From the NCBI GenBank assembly GCA_003054655.1, contig QAYZ01000016.1:1240001-1304000 (forward strand): 64,000 bases of DNA. The letters are read 5' to 3'. Both the position numbers and the translations under genes were made by a program. The notes beneath the pieces were generated by a model. It did no database searches. It was not told the DNA's origin and was given only the letters and a program-made list of their open reading frames with translations. Shown in pieces: positions 35,688 through 44,196 of the stretch. How positions within the stretch are numbered: position 1 is the first letter of the stretch; the number at the start of each line of letters is the position of its first letter. Source of the stretch: Spartobacteria bacterium LR76. Its GTDB lineage: Bacteria; Verrucomicrobiota; Verrucomicrobiia; Chthoniobacterales; Terrimicrobiaceae.

Positions 35688-36755
35688 CTAGAGCACGGGA
35701 GCTACAGGCACCGCCGGACTCACGCGACGCGGGAGAGTCGGCCCATCGACCCATGTGCCCTCCACCAGCACGCGATAGGGCACTGCCGGGACTCCCCGCT
35801 CGTTGCGATTGTACATGTCCACGATGTAGTCAACCGCTGCACGGCCCACGAGCTTGTCATTCTGACAGATCCCCGCCACACCCGATTCGGCGCTATCCAG
35901 GTGGAGCGATGCGTAGGCGCATTTTGACGGCTCGATTTCCAATATCTTCAGGGCATTGGCCACTTCATGATCCAGCGAAATGATGGCATCCGGCTTGCAG
36001 GTGCGTAGCCACTTCGCAAAATCTCGGAGGAACGTCCGCCGAACCGACTTTTGCGCATCATCAAACTCAAAAATCGGCAGCGGCTCGCGGCGTCCCAGCC
36101 GGTGTTCCGCCAGGTACCCGGAGGAGAAATTCTGGTCGGTGCGCAGTTCGATGACTCGGAGGGTGGTGAACCCAATGCGCCGATACCCGTAGGATCGGAT
36201 GGTACGCACCGCCTGGCGGGCCGACCGGTACTGGGCGTTGGTCACGAGATGGAGACGGGGAAAGGCGAGACTGAAGCCGAAGGAGAGCGCGCAAAAGTTC
36301 TCCCAGTCAAACTTGATGTGCGAGAGATGCCGAGGCTGCGGAGGCAGCAGGATGCAGGAGATGCCGCGTGCTTTCAGGATCTTCGATATCCGGGAAAGCG
36401 ACATCTCGTCTGTCGAAAATTCCTCGATCTGGTATCCCAGTTCCGAGCAACGCTCGACAGCGCCGTCCCAATAATCGCGATATCTTGCCTTTGCCGGCGG
36501 TTGAGAATCCCCCTTGAGATTATCGAGCCAGGCCAGCGTACCCTGAAAATAGGGCTGGTGAACCTTGCGGCGATAAATCGTGAGAGCAGAGAGCATCGGA
36601 TCGGGCTGGTAGCCCAGCTCGCGAGCGATGCGCTGGATCTTTTCGCGGGTCTCAATCGGAAGACGCGGGCTGTTCTTCAGCGCGAGCGAAACCGTGGTCA
36701 CATGGACGCCTGCCGCATCGGCCACGTTCTTCTGGGAAACTCGACGAACCGCCAT
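35688..36755 (-). CDS. LacI-family transcriptional regulator
   Basis: The 355-residue protein has a LacI helix-turn-helix (KNVADAAGVHVTTVSLALKN) and hinge (RIARELGYQPDPM), then a periplasmic-binding-protein-like effector domain. It is 120 bases downstream of the gene at 36875 on the same strand and may control the adjacent polysaccharide-degradation run; a palindrome at 40917 is one possible operator. Effector unknown. Confidence 0.9.
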   Translation of the reverse strand: MAVRRVSQKNVADAAGVHVTTVSLALKNSPRLPIETREKIQRIARELGYQPDPMLSALTIYRRKVHQPYFQGTLAWLDNLKGDSQPPAKARYRDYWDGAVERCSELGYQIEEFSTDEMSLSRISKILKARGISCILLPPQPRHLSHIKFDWENFCALSFGFSLAFPRLHLVTNAQYRSARQAVRTIRSYGYRRIGFTTLRVIELRTDQNFSSGYLAEHRLGRREPLPIFEFDDAQKSVRRTFLRDFAKWLRTCKPDAIISLDHEVANALKILEIEPSKCAYASLHLDSAESGVAGICQNDKLVGRAAVDYIVDMYNRNERGVPAVPYRVLVEGTWVDGPTLPRRVSPAVPVAPVL

Positions 36756-36874
36756 GCCCTTAGCTATGCACGTTCAAAGCGGGAAAGACACCTTTTATCT
36801 TGGCCCGCCCCGGGCGGTCAGTCCTTGCCCGCGAAGTTCTGGGGAAGGACACGCCCACTGCTCTGGCGGGTTCG

Positions 36875-37618
36875 CTAATTCGATCCCTTTGTGAGCTCCA
36901 GCTTCACATCGTCCACGTACGTCTTGGCACCCGGGCGATCCGCGACTCGCAAACCAATGAGATTAAAAGTGGTAACCCGCGCCTCCATATCGGTGCGAAT
37001 GAACTCCTCTCCGCCGTCGATCTGAACGCGAATCTCCACCTTCGCCTCCGTCGGACGCGAAAACTTCATTACGACAGTATGCGGCTGATTCCAGACCAGG
37101 TCCTTCTTGAGAGGGTCCCCGAGACCCGCCCCATCATTGCCTCCACCGATAAGGGAATCGGCATTTGTCTCGCAGGAAACCGAGCCACCCTGAGTGCCAA
37201 GCATAAGCCAGTAGCCAATCGTGTCGCCCTTTTCCGGGGAATCATCCCGGCTCTGCGCCAAGCCGAGCCGAAAGGGACCGCCGAACTCGGGACTCGGGTC
37301 GGTGGCCCGGAATCGCAAGGAAAGAGTCAGGCTGCTGCCTACCTCAAGAGCCACATCGGGGATACGTGCAAACGCGAGGTTATTGCCGATGAAAAGCGCG
37401 TTCCCCGTCCTGAGTCCGTCGGCATCGGCCATCACGCCCAATGCCTGCCGGTTCATGGCCGACTCCCAGGCGAGCTTGGACTCCACCAGATGGGTGTTCT
37501 CAAACTCGCCGACGTCTTCAAAGCGGTCTTCAACCACGACCTCGGCGGCCAGAGCGAAGGACCCCGCTGCCAGCAAAGCCAGCAAGCTGAGTGAAAGGGA
37601 GGAAGCTTGAGCGTTCAT
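36875..37618 (-). CDS. Secreted LamG/concanavalin-like protein
   Basis: The 247-residue protein has a signal peptide (SLSLSLLALLAAGSFALA) and one beta-rich domain ending RPGAKTYVDDVKLELTK. The 'YVDDVKLE' closing strand is like that of secreted jelly-roll modules, and the domain may bind a polysaccharide. No catalytic residues are recognised. The start lies six bases after the esterase stop, so it belongs to the same operon. Confidence 0.65.
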   Translation of the reverse strand: MNAQASSLSLSLLALLAAGSFALAAEVVVEDRFEDVGEFENTHLVESKLAWESAMNRQALGVMADADGLRTGNALFIGNNLAFARIPDVALEVGSSLTLSLRFRATDPSPEFGGPFRLGLAQSRDDSPEKGDTIGYWLMLGTQGGSVSCETNADSLIGGGNDGAGLGDPLKKDLVWNQPHTVVMKFSRPTEAKVEIRVQIDGGEEFIRTDMEARVTTFNLIGLRVADRPGAKTYVDDVKLELTKGSN

Positions 37619-37624
37619 GAGCGG

Positions 37625-38965
37625 TCAGGGGGTGGCGTTTTCCTTCTGCTGCTGAGCAGCCATATCATAGATCAGGTTATTGATCATTGGCCAGAAGTTC
37701 GGGGCATCTCCGCCGTGCCCATACTCCGGCGCGGTGATGAGAGTCTTGGGAGCAGTGATGGCGTTGTAGGCGGCATATTGCCCGGTGGGCGGAGTGACCA
37801 CGTCATTGAATCCCAGCCAGAACTTTGTCTCCGCCTTGATGCGGGGAGCGAAGTTCACACAGTCAAAATACCGCATATTATTAAGTATCACCGGATCAGG
37901 TTTGCCCTCAGCATCCTTAGGCACCGGCTTTGGCCAGCCGCCGATCCGGCCGGCCGCCATGCCCGTGAGATCACACAGAGCGGGAATCATCACCACGATG
38001 CCGGAGACGCGAGGTTCCAGCCCCGCACCAGCCAGCGCCTGGCCTCCACCCTGGCTTCCTCCGTTAATGATGAGCACCTTGCCATCCCACTCCGGCTGGG
38101 CCATGAGGAAGTCCAGAGCACGCTTCACGCGAAGATACATGCCCAGGAAGTAATAGGTATCGCGAGACTCGCGCCCATCCGTGCGGTAGCCCTTGAGTTC
38201 GCCATCGCCGAGGGCGGCATAGAACGTGCCGGGCTGCCCGTTCGGAATGCCATGAGCATTAATGGCCATGCCCAGGAACCCCTTGGTTGCAGGACGAATG
38301 GCCCAGAGCTTGTCGGTACTGCGCACTCCCGCGCCATCGACGAGGAGCAGAGCCGGGCAGGAGCCGGGCTTCGCTCCAATCGGTCGCGAGTAGAAGCCCG
38401 ATACAGGCTTGCCGAGACAATCGAGCTGCACATCAAAGGTCTCGACTCCCGGGCGATCCGGCGGAGTTTCGACCGGCGTGAGACGGGGGTTGATCGGGAT
38501 CTTCGCGAGTTCGGCCTTCTTGCCATCCCAGAAGGCATCGAAGTCGTCCGGAGTGGGCATGCTCGGCTTGATCTCCGTAGGATCGATGGCCGCGGAAGCG
38601 CTCGTCTGGAGGTTCTGCTTTCCATCGTTGAAGGAAACCTCGCAGAGCAAAAATCCGGGTTCATCCAGGGATGCCGGGATGACCGCCTTGCCATACTTCA
38701 GTCTGGTTTTGCCCTGCTGGATCGGCGGCACGCCGTCCTTGCTGACCTTCCACGAGACTTCGGCGTCATCGGTCGGATTCTTTCCCAGCAGGAGTACCTG
38801 AAACTCGACTTTGTCACCCTTCTTGTAGATGGCGTCCTCCCGATCAGGATAGACGGAAAGGGTGTAGTCCGAAACGATCTTGGGATTCGATGCCGTGCTG
38901 GCGGCCTGACCGGATACGAGGGACAGCAGCGCGATGGCTGTGGCGAGGGGCAGGAAACGATTCAT
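37625..38965 (-). CDS. Secreted acetyl-xylan-esterase-like alpha/beta hydrolase
   Basis: The 446-residue protein has a signal peptide and an amino-terminal beta-sandwich of about 120 residues (PDREDAIYKKGDKVEFQVLL), then an AXE1/CE7-like domain. The nucleophile motif is NGGSQGGGQAL and the likely catalytic His is in APEYGHGGDAP. Such enzymes remove acetyl groups from plant polysaccharides. It sits between a heparinase-fold gene and a LamG-like gene, with six-base gaps, so all three are likely cotranscribed. Confidence 0.85.
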   Translation of the reverse strand: MNRFLPLATAIALLSLVSGQAASTASNPKIVSDYTLSVYPDREDAIYKKGDKVEFQVLLLGKNPTDDAEVSWKVSKDGVPPIQQGKTRLKYGKAVIPASLDEPGFLLCEVSFNDGKQNLQTSASAAIDPTEIKPSMPTPDDFDAFWDGKKAELAKIPINPRLTPVETPPDRPGVETFDVQLDCLGKPVSGFYSRPIGAKPGSCPALLLVDGAGVRSTDKLWAIRPATKGFLGMAINAHGIPNGQPGTFYAALGDGELKGYRTDGRESRDTYYFLGMYLRVKRALDFLMAQPEWDGKVLIINGGSQGGGQALAGAGLEPRVSGIVVMIPALCDLTGMAAGRIGGWPKPVPKDAEGKPDPVILNNMRYFDCVNFAPRIKAETKFWLGFNDVVTPPTGQYAAYNAITAPKTLITAPEYGHGGDAPNFWPMINNLIYDMAAQQQKENATP

Positions 38966-38971
38966 CGTCGA

Positions 38972-40870
38972 TTAAGAAGCTGGGGTGATGACTGTCGTGA
39001 TGGTGGCATCGGCGGAGGGTTCCGTAAGTTCGATGCCGAGCCGCCTGACCTGCCCGAAGCGGGACTTGTCCTTGAGCTGCTCAAATTTGACAGAGAACGG
39101 AGCTCCACCCGCGCTGATGGTGACGCGCAGCGTCTGACCGTCCCGGGTGACAAGCCATACCCCGGGCGCCTCCTCCTTTGCCTCTCCGTACGTGGACAAC
39201 CCGGTTCCAAAGGCGATCGGCTTGTCGGCCGTCATGTGATCGGTGACGGTGATCCGTCCGGCTTCGCGGTCGAGTTCGAGGCGACGGGTGAGTTCGTTGA
39301 TGGCGAAAAGATTGTACCCTCCCCGCAGGTTGAGCGTCACGCTGTCCAGCTTGTCCGAAAAACTCTTGTCGACCACTTGAGCGCCGAATGCCGGGCCGTT
39401 GCCCTGCAGCTTCCCGCCGACGACGGGAACAGAATGCCCGTAGGAATTATTGATCGCGCTGTCGTAGCGGTTGGGGCCGTAGATCTGTCCGCCAACATCC
39501 ATCATGCCGGGATCGGTCAATATCAGTTTGCCGTTTAGTGCGACCACGAACTGGCCGAGATCGTTGTGAGAATGAGCGATTCCGTTGTTACCGCCCTTCA
39601 TCGCCACCCCGAGGGACGGGGTGGCTCCCGGTGCCGTGCGAGCCACCAGCACCTGATTGTTCTCAAACCAGTCCCGGAGCGGGCGCGGTTCGGGCTGGGA
39701 AGCTGCACTCTCGGCTGTAAAGCCAAGATTCACACCCCAGGCGTAGAGGAAGTTGTAAAACGTGCCATCCAGAACCAGGGATCTTTTGGTGCGCAGTCCG
39801 ATGCCGAAGCGAGAGCTCAGGATGTTATAGATCCAGGTGGGCTGCTGCTCATAGAGCTGGCAGTCGCCGAAGGCCGGATAGATGCCCTCCGCCACGTCAA
39901 AGCGAAGCGGAAACTCCGCGAGCTTGCGGGCGACGGGGTCCTTCAGCAGGTCGATCCTGCCATTCGTGGCGGAGTACACCGTCTCGGCCATGAGGATGAA
40001 ATGGCCAAAGCCATACTTCCAGTACCCCATGCCCTCATGGGAGTAGCCATCCGCAGCGAAGCCCCCGAGGTAGAACGGCGTCTCGGAAATGGCAACGGCC
40101 AGAACCTCCGCACGTTCTGCGCGGGAGTCCACCGTGGTCAGCGCAGAACCAACGATGCCGGCATGCACGACGGCGTTCCAGTTGTTCTCATTCGTACGCC
40201 ACCAGTCTTTTTTCAGCGAAGCATCGCGGGACTGATCGAGAAAGGGAGTGATGACCCGCCGGGAGATATTTTCCTGAACCGTCTGCCTCAGGCTATCGGG
40301 CATGCGGTCGCCCAGCATCCCGATGGCGGTGGCAAGACTCCACGAGGTCATGGCCGACCCGAGGTCGTTGCTGCCGGTGAAGGACTGGTGGGCGGGAAAA
40401 ACCCAACTACGCTCTCCGCAGATCGTTTCGATCTCCTTGAGGATCGCCGGGACGTATTTCCCCTGGTTCTGCATGCCCTCGGAGAGCATGAGAACCGCGA
40501 GTCGGTTGCGCCGCAGATCGAGCACCTTCTCAACCTTGCGGTCCTTCGTGCGGATCGCCTCATCCCACTGGGCATCGGTCACCTCGGGAATCGGCTGCGT
40601 CAGCATGTAGTCAGCACGCTTGATCGTGGCATCGCGAAACTCGGTATCGGCCGCAAGCTTGTCCCAGGGAGCGCGATTATCGAAGGGCGGGGCAAAGGTC
40701 TGAGGCTTCTCCGGCAGCATCGCCTGGATCTCTGCGATGCGCGGCGCAAGCGAGGCGCTCAGGGAAACCTGGGGAGCAGCGGAAGGGGCCTGCTGGCCGC
40801 GTACAAAATCCGCTACAAGCAGTGAGGCCGCAGCCAAGGGGAATATCAACAGCGTCGGGGGACGTCTCAT
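38972..40870 (-). CDS. Secreted heparinase II/III-fold polysaccharide lyase
   Basis: The 632-residue protein has a signal peptide, an alpha-toroid half (residues about 60-380) and a beta-sandwich half beginning at HSHNDLGQFVVALNGKLILT, the family hallmark with the His-Asn-Asp loop and the DPG turn. Relatives include uronate-containing polysaccharide lyases such as PL12, PL15 and PL17 (oligoalginate). The substrate cannot be read from sequence; the Alg8-like synthase 6 kb away makes an alginate-like substrate an interesting guess. Confidence 0.8.
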   Translation of the reverse strand: MRRPPTLLIFPLAAASLLVADFVRGQQAPSAAPQVSLSASLAPRIAEIQAMLPEKPQTFAPPFDNRAPWDKLAADTEFRDATIKRADYMLTQPIPEVTDAQWDEAIRTKDRKVEKVLDLRRNRLAVLMLSEGMQNQGKYVPAILKEIETICGERSWVFPAHQSFTGSNDLGSAMTSWSLATAIGMLGDRMPDSLRQTVQENISRRVITPFLDQSRDASLKKDWWRTNENNWNAVVHAGIVGSALTTVDSRAERAEVLAVAISETPFYLGGFAADGYSHEGMGYWKYGFGHFILMAETVYSATNGRIDLLKDPVARKLAEFPLRFDVAEGIYPAFGDCQLYEQQPTWIYNILSSRFGIGLRTKRSLVLDGTFYNFLYAWGVNLGFTAESAASQPEPRPLRDWFENNQVLVARTAPGATPSLGVAMKGGNNGIAHSHNDLGQFVVALNGKLILTDPGMMDVGGQIYGPNRYDSAINNSYGHSVPVVGGKLQGNGPAFGAQVVDKSFSDKLDSVTLNLRGGYNLFAINELTRRLELDREAGRITVTDHMTADKPIAFGTGLSTYGEAKEEAPGVWLVTRDGQTLRVTISAGGAPFSVKFEQLKDKSRFGQVRRLGIELTEPSADATITTVITPAS

Positions 40871-40916
40871 TTGTCCAGCACCCTCTCTCTCCCTTACCCT
40901 GTGAGCAAAAGGATAA

Positions 40917-40936
40917 GCATTCTAATTATCGAATGC
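40917..40936. promoter_or_regulatory. Palindrome upstream of the lyase gene (possible operator)
   Basis: GCATTC-N8-GAATGC lies about 47 bases upstream of the lyase ATG, in the 100-base gap after the beta-helix gene. Spacing and symmetry would suit a LacI-type operator or a weak terminator. No matching copy was found near the LacI gene itself. Confidence 0.3.
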
Positions 40937-40970
40937 CCTCATGTACCCGTCAACCTCCGGGGTTCGGGCC

Positions 40971-42443
40971 TCATTGGCCGAGACGGTCGTGCAACTGCGC
41001 CCGGTAGAGGCTGGTAGGCGTCGCATGGATTCCCCGGAGATCCCAGTTGGCATTCCCCGAAACGGCTCCCACACAGCCGATCGCCCAGTTCTGCGCTGTC
41101 GGGGGATTTTCGCAAACAAACCGGTCGGCGGAACAATTCCAGAGAACGCTGTTGGCACCGGTCCATCCCTGTCCGGTGCCGAGGTTTCCGCGATTGCGAA
41201 TGTTCAGTTCATTGCCTCGGACCGTGACATTGTCGAAGAGCATTCCGCAGGACCAAAGCAGATGCGGCCCGCTGTCGGCCTGCGCCCGCTCGGCCGTGCA
41301 ATCGAGGAACACATTTGGCCCCGGGGTGAGTCCGCCAAAGACAAAGTCGTGCCGCCCATCCGCGCTGTAGCAGTCCCGCACCAGACAAAGCTGACCGCTG
41401 ACGGCAAAGGCATAGCGGCGTCCACCCTGGATGAGGGAAACCGGCTCCAGCGATTTTGCGCGTTCCACCGTGATGGCCCGGGCAAATTTGCCCAACTGCA
41501 CACAGGCGTAACCAAAGTGGGTGGCCGAGACATCCCGCACCCAGCCATCGGCCACATTGTTGAAGGCGATGAACGTCCAGCCATGCCGCTCGTCCGTCGG
41601 ACCATCATAGAGGCTGTCGCCACGCAGGTTCTCGACGCCCACCTCGCGAATTCGCTCCAGATCATGGCGAAAGATCACGCCTCCACCAAACGCGGCATCC
41701 AGAGAATTGCAGATAGGGGCGTCGACGGTGATCTGGTTGCCGGTGATGGCGGTAATCACCCGATCAAAATGGAGATTTCTATGCCCTGGCTCCCACTGAA
41801 CCACCTCGCCTCCATCGGACCTGGGCGGAATCGAGTCCATGCCGATGGCATGAATCCACTCCGCCGTACTGGGGCGCTGGATCACAACGGAATCGCCAAC
41901 CTGGTATCGGGATGCGTCCTTCACGGAAACTATGGTCGCGCCCACCGGCACGTAGGCATCGAGAATTTTCTGCCATGTGCCGGAAACGGGTTTCCAGGTC
42001 GTCGGCAGGTTATCCGTGCCGATCTCGATCAGGGAATACTGGCTCCTGGCGGTGGCGAGAAGTACGGTGCCATCCGCCTCGCTCCCCTCGCCCCGCAGCA
42101 CGATGCCGCTCGCCGAAATACGCAGCGTGCGGCTGAGTCGATACTCGCCCTTGCGCAGGAGCAGCGCCCCACGGAAACCGGAGGCGTCCGGCGCTCGCGC
42201 GGCGATCACATCGATGGCGGCCTGCACGCGATCCGAAGCATCGCCGGGAGCAGGTGCCAGCGTGGCCACCACGGGCACAGTGGGAATCTCCACCTCTCCC
42301 CGGCGGTAACCGCACATGGAGAAATCGGGGATGCGATTGCCTCGGTCGTCCGCCGCATATTGCAGCCGCCCATCCGGCCCCGGCCAGACATACCGGCTGG
42401 TTTCGGCTCCGCAGGCGGCTCCCACTGCGACCCCAACTGCCAT
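40971..42443 (-). CDS. Secreted right-handed beta-helix protein (pectate-lyase-like)
   Basis: From ATG 42443 the product is 490 residues with a short signal peptide (MAVGVAVGAACGAETS). An alternative ATG at 42596 gives a longer, basic n-region (VNFRRAAVLMAVGV) but overlaps the divergent outer-membrane gene. A Pectate_lyase_3-like start (ASDRVQAAIDVIAARAPDA, GALLLRKGEYRLSRTLRI) leads to repeated turns of a beta-helix (NNVADGWVRDVSATHFGYA, LVRDCYSADGRHDF). The catalytic triplet of AlgG epimerase (DPHDRS) is absent. Likely a polysaccharide lyase or hydrolase; substrate unknown. Confidence 0.7.
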   Translation of the reverse strand: MAVGVAVGAACGAETSRYVWPGPDGRLQYAADDRGNRIPDFSMCGYRRGEVEIPTVPVVATLAPAPGDASDRVQAAIDVIAARAPDASGFRGALLLRKGEYRLSRTLRISASGIVLRGEGSEADGTVLLATARSQYSLIEIGTDNLPTTWKPVSGTWQKILDAYVPVGATIVSVKDASRYQVGDSVVIQRPSTAEWIHAIGMDSIPPRSDGGEVVQWEPGHRNLHFDRVITAITGNQITVDAPICNSLDAAFGGGVIFRHDLERIREVGVENLRGDSLYDGPTDERHGWTFIAFNNVADGWVRDVSATHFGYACVQLGKFARAITVERAKSLEPVSLIQGGRRYAFAVSGQLCLVRDCYSADGRHDFVFGGLTPGPNVFLDCTAERAQADSGPHLLWSCGMLFDNVTVRGNELNIRNRGNLGTGQGWTGANSVLWNCSADRFVCENPPTAQNWAIGCVGAVSGNANWDLRGIHATPTSLYRAQLHDRLGQ

Positions 42444-42540
42444 CAGGACCGCTGCGCGACGAAAATTGACTCGCCAAGCAGGCCGCCCGGGGATACATCG
42501 CCGAAATCCCGTCTCGCGCGGCGCTGAACCGTTGCACTCC

Positions 42541-44127
42541 GTGAAAGCACTCCGTTTCCTGCATCCATACCGCCTCGCTATCGCAACCAGTCTCATGTTG
42601 ACCTCCTGCATGGTGGGTCCCAACTTTTCTACGCCTGAGGCGCGGATTCAAGGAAAGTGGAAGAAATACGACGGGGTATCCGACAGGCCGCCGGTTGACA
42701 TCGACCGGTCGTGGTGGAAGCAATTCCACGATTCCCGGCTGGACAGCCTCGTTGACACAGCCTACCGGAACAACCCCAGCCTGCAGGCCGCCGGCACGCG
42801 CATCCTCGGCGCCCGGGCGGAGCTCAACCAGAGCGTGGGCAACCTCTTTCCGCAGAAGCAGGATCTCATCATCCAGGGCCGGGGCAACATCGCCTCCGAC
42901 CCGAACAACATCTGGACTCCCTCCGGTCTCAACGAGGACTACCTCTCGACCCAGGCACTGGTGTCGGTCTCTTGGGAAATCGACTTCTGGGGCAAATATC
43001 GCCGCCAGATTCAAAGTGATCGTGCCGGATATCTGGCGACCATCGCAGCCTATGATTCCATCCTCGTGACGCTCGTCGCGGACGTCGCCTCGACCTACGT
43101 CAACATCCGCACTCTCCAGGCTCGTCTGGCGGTCAACCGCGCCAATATCGCCCAGCAGAAAAAGAGCGTGGAGGTCGCCATGGCCCGGCGTACGGCAGGT
43201 CGCGTGGGCGATCTCGACGTCGAGCAGGCCAAGGCTCAACTCGCCACGACCGAAGCCGATGGACCGTCCATCCAGACCGCCTTGCAGCGGGCGATCGACG
43301 GTCTGGCCGTGCTCCTCGGCGAGACGCCAGCCGAAGCCGAGCGCCGGGTCGGTAATTCCGGATCGATCCCCACCCCGCCGTCGAATCTCGCTGCCGGGGT
43401 GCCAGCCGACCTCCTCCGCCGCCGCCCCGATGTTCGTCAGGCCGGTCTGGAGGCCGCCTCCCGCTCTGCCCGCATCGGCGTGGAGTTTGCCAAGATCCTG
43501 CCCTCGTTTTCGCTCAACGGCACTTTCGGCTACACCGGGGGGAGCGAGAGCGTTTCCTTATCCAATTTCTTCAACTGGCAGCAGGCCGCGGCGAACTCTG
43601 CCGGTTCCCTCGTGGTCCCCATCTTTAATTACGGGCGCCTCGTCAATCAGGTACGAGTCACGGACGCCTCGTTCCAGGAGGGATTGTTCAACTACCAGCA
43701 TGCCGTGCTGAATGCCCAACGCGAGGTCCAGGATGCGCTGGCCGATTATGTGAACAGCTCCCGCCGGGTCGCCCAGCTACAAGCCGCCGTCAAAGCCGCG
43801 TCCAGCGCCGTTCAAATCGCGAACCTCCAGTATGAGCTCGGCACAGCCGACTATGCCCGAGTCCTCACCGCCCAGAGCCAGCGCCTCGCTGCGGAGGACG
43901 CACTGGCCCAGGCCAAAGGGCAGTATGCCAACAGCCTCATCGCCGCCTACCGGGCCATGGGCGGTGGCTGGGAGTTGCGCAACGAGGCTGGCGTAATCTC
44001 CCCAGCGACCCGCGCCCAGATGGCCAGCCGCACAAACTGGGGTAACTTGCTGGAAATCAACCAGCATCTCCCGCCGAATGCGGAGTCTGCCCCCACTCCG
44101 GGCGCAGCATCTCAGCCTGCTCGATAA
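42541..44127 (+). CDS. NodT-type outer-membrane efflux lipoprotein
   Basis: The start is GTG 42541 (VKALRFLHPYRLAIATSLML), giving 528 residues. The lipobox is LTSCMVGPNF, the hallmark of OMF proteins in the RND NodT group. Two OEP domains with long helices follow (GARAELNQSVGNLFPQKQ; RRPDVRQAGLEAASRSARIG). It would form a trimeric outer-membrane channel. No membrane-fusion or RND pump gene is next to it. The coiled-coil gene follows 70 bases downstream. Confidence 0.9.
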   Translation: MKALRFLHPYRLAIATSLMLTSCMVGPNFSTPEARIQGKWKKYDGVSDRPPVDIDRSWWKQFHDSRLDSLVDTAYRNNPSLQAAGTRILGARAELNQSVGNLFPQKQDLIIQGRGNIASDPNNIWTPSGLNEDYLSTQALVSVSWEIDFWGKYRRQIQSDRAGYLATIAAYDSILVTLVADVASTYVNIRTLQARLAVNRANIAQQKKSVEVAMARRTAGRVGDLDVEQAKAQLATTEADGPSIQTALQRAIDGLAVLLGETPAEAERRVGNSGSIPTPPSNLAAGVPADLLRRRPDVRQAGLEAASRSARIGVEFAKILPSFSLNGTFGYTGGSESVSLSNFFNWQQAAANSAGSLVVPIFNYGRLVNQVRVTDASFQEGLFNYQHAVLNAQREVQDALADYVNSSRRVAQLQAAVKAASSAVQIANLQYELGTADYARVLTAQSQRLAAEDALAQAKGQYANSLIAAYRAMGGGWELRNEAGVISPATRAQMASRTNWGNLLEINQHLPPNAESAPTPGAASQPAR

Positions 44128-44196
44128 AACTCTTGGCGAAAGCAGCGGATTTGCGCTACAAATCCCCTTACGCAACCGGATGCAGAACGCTTCACC

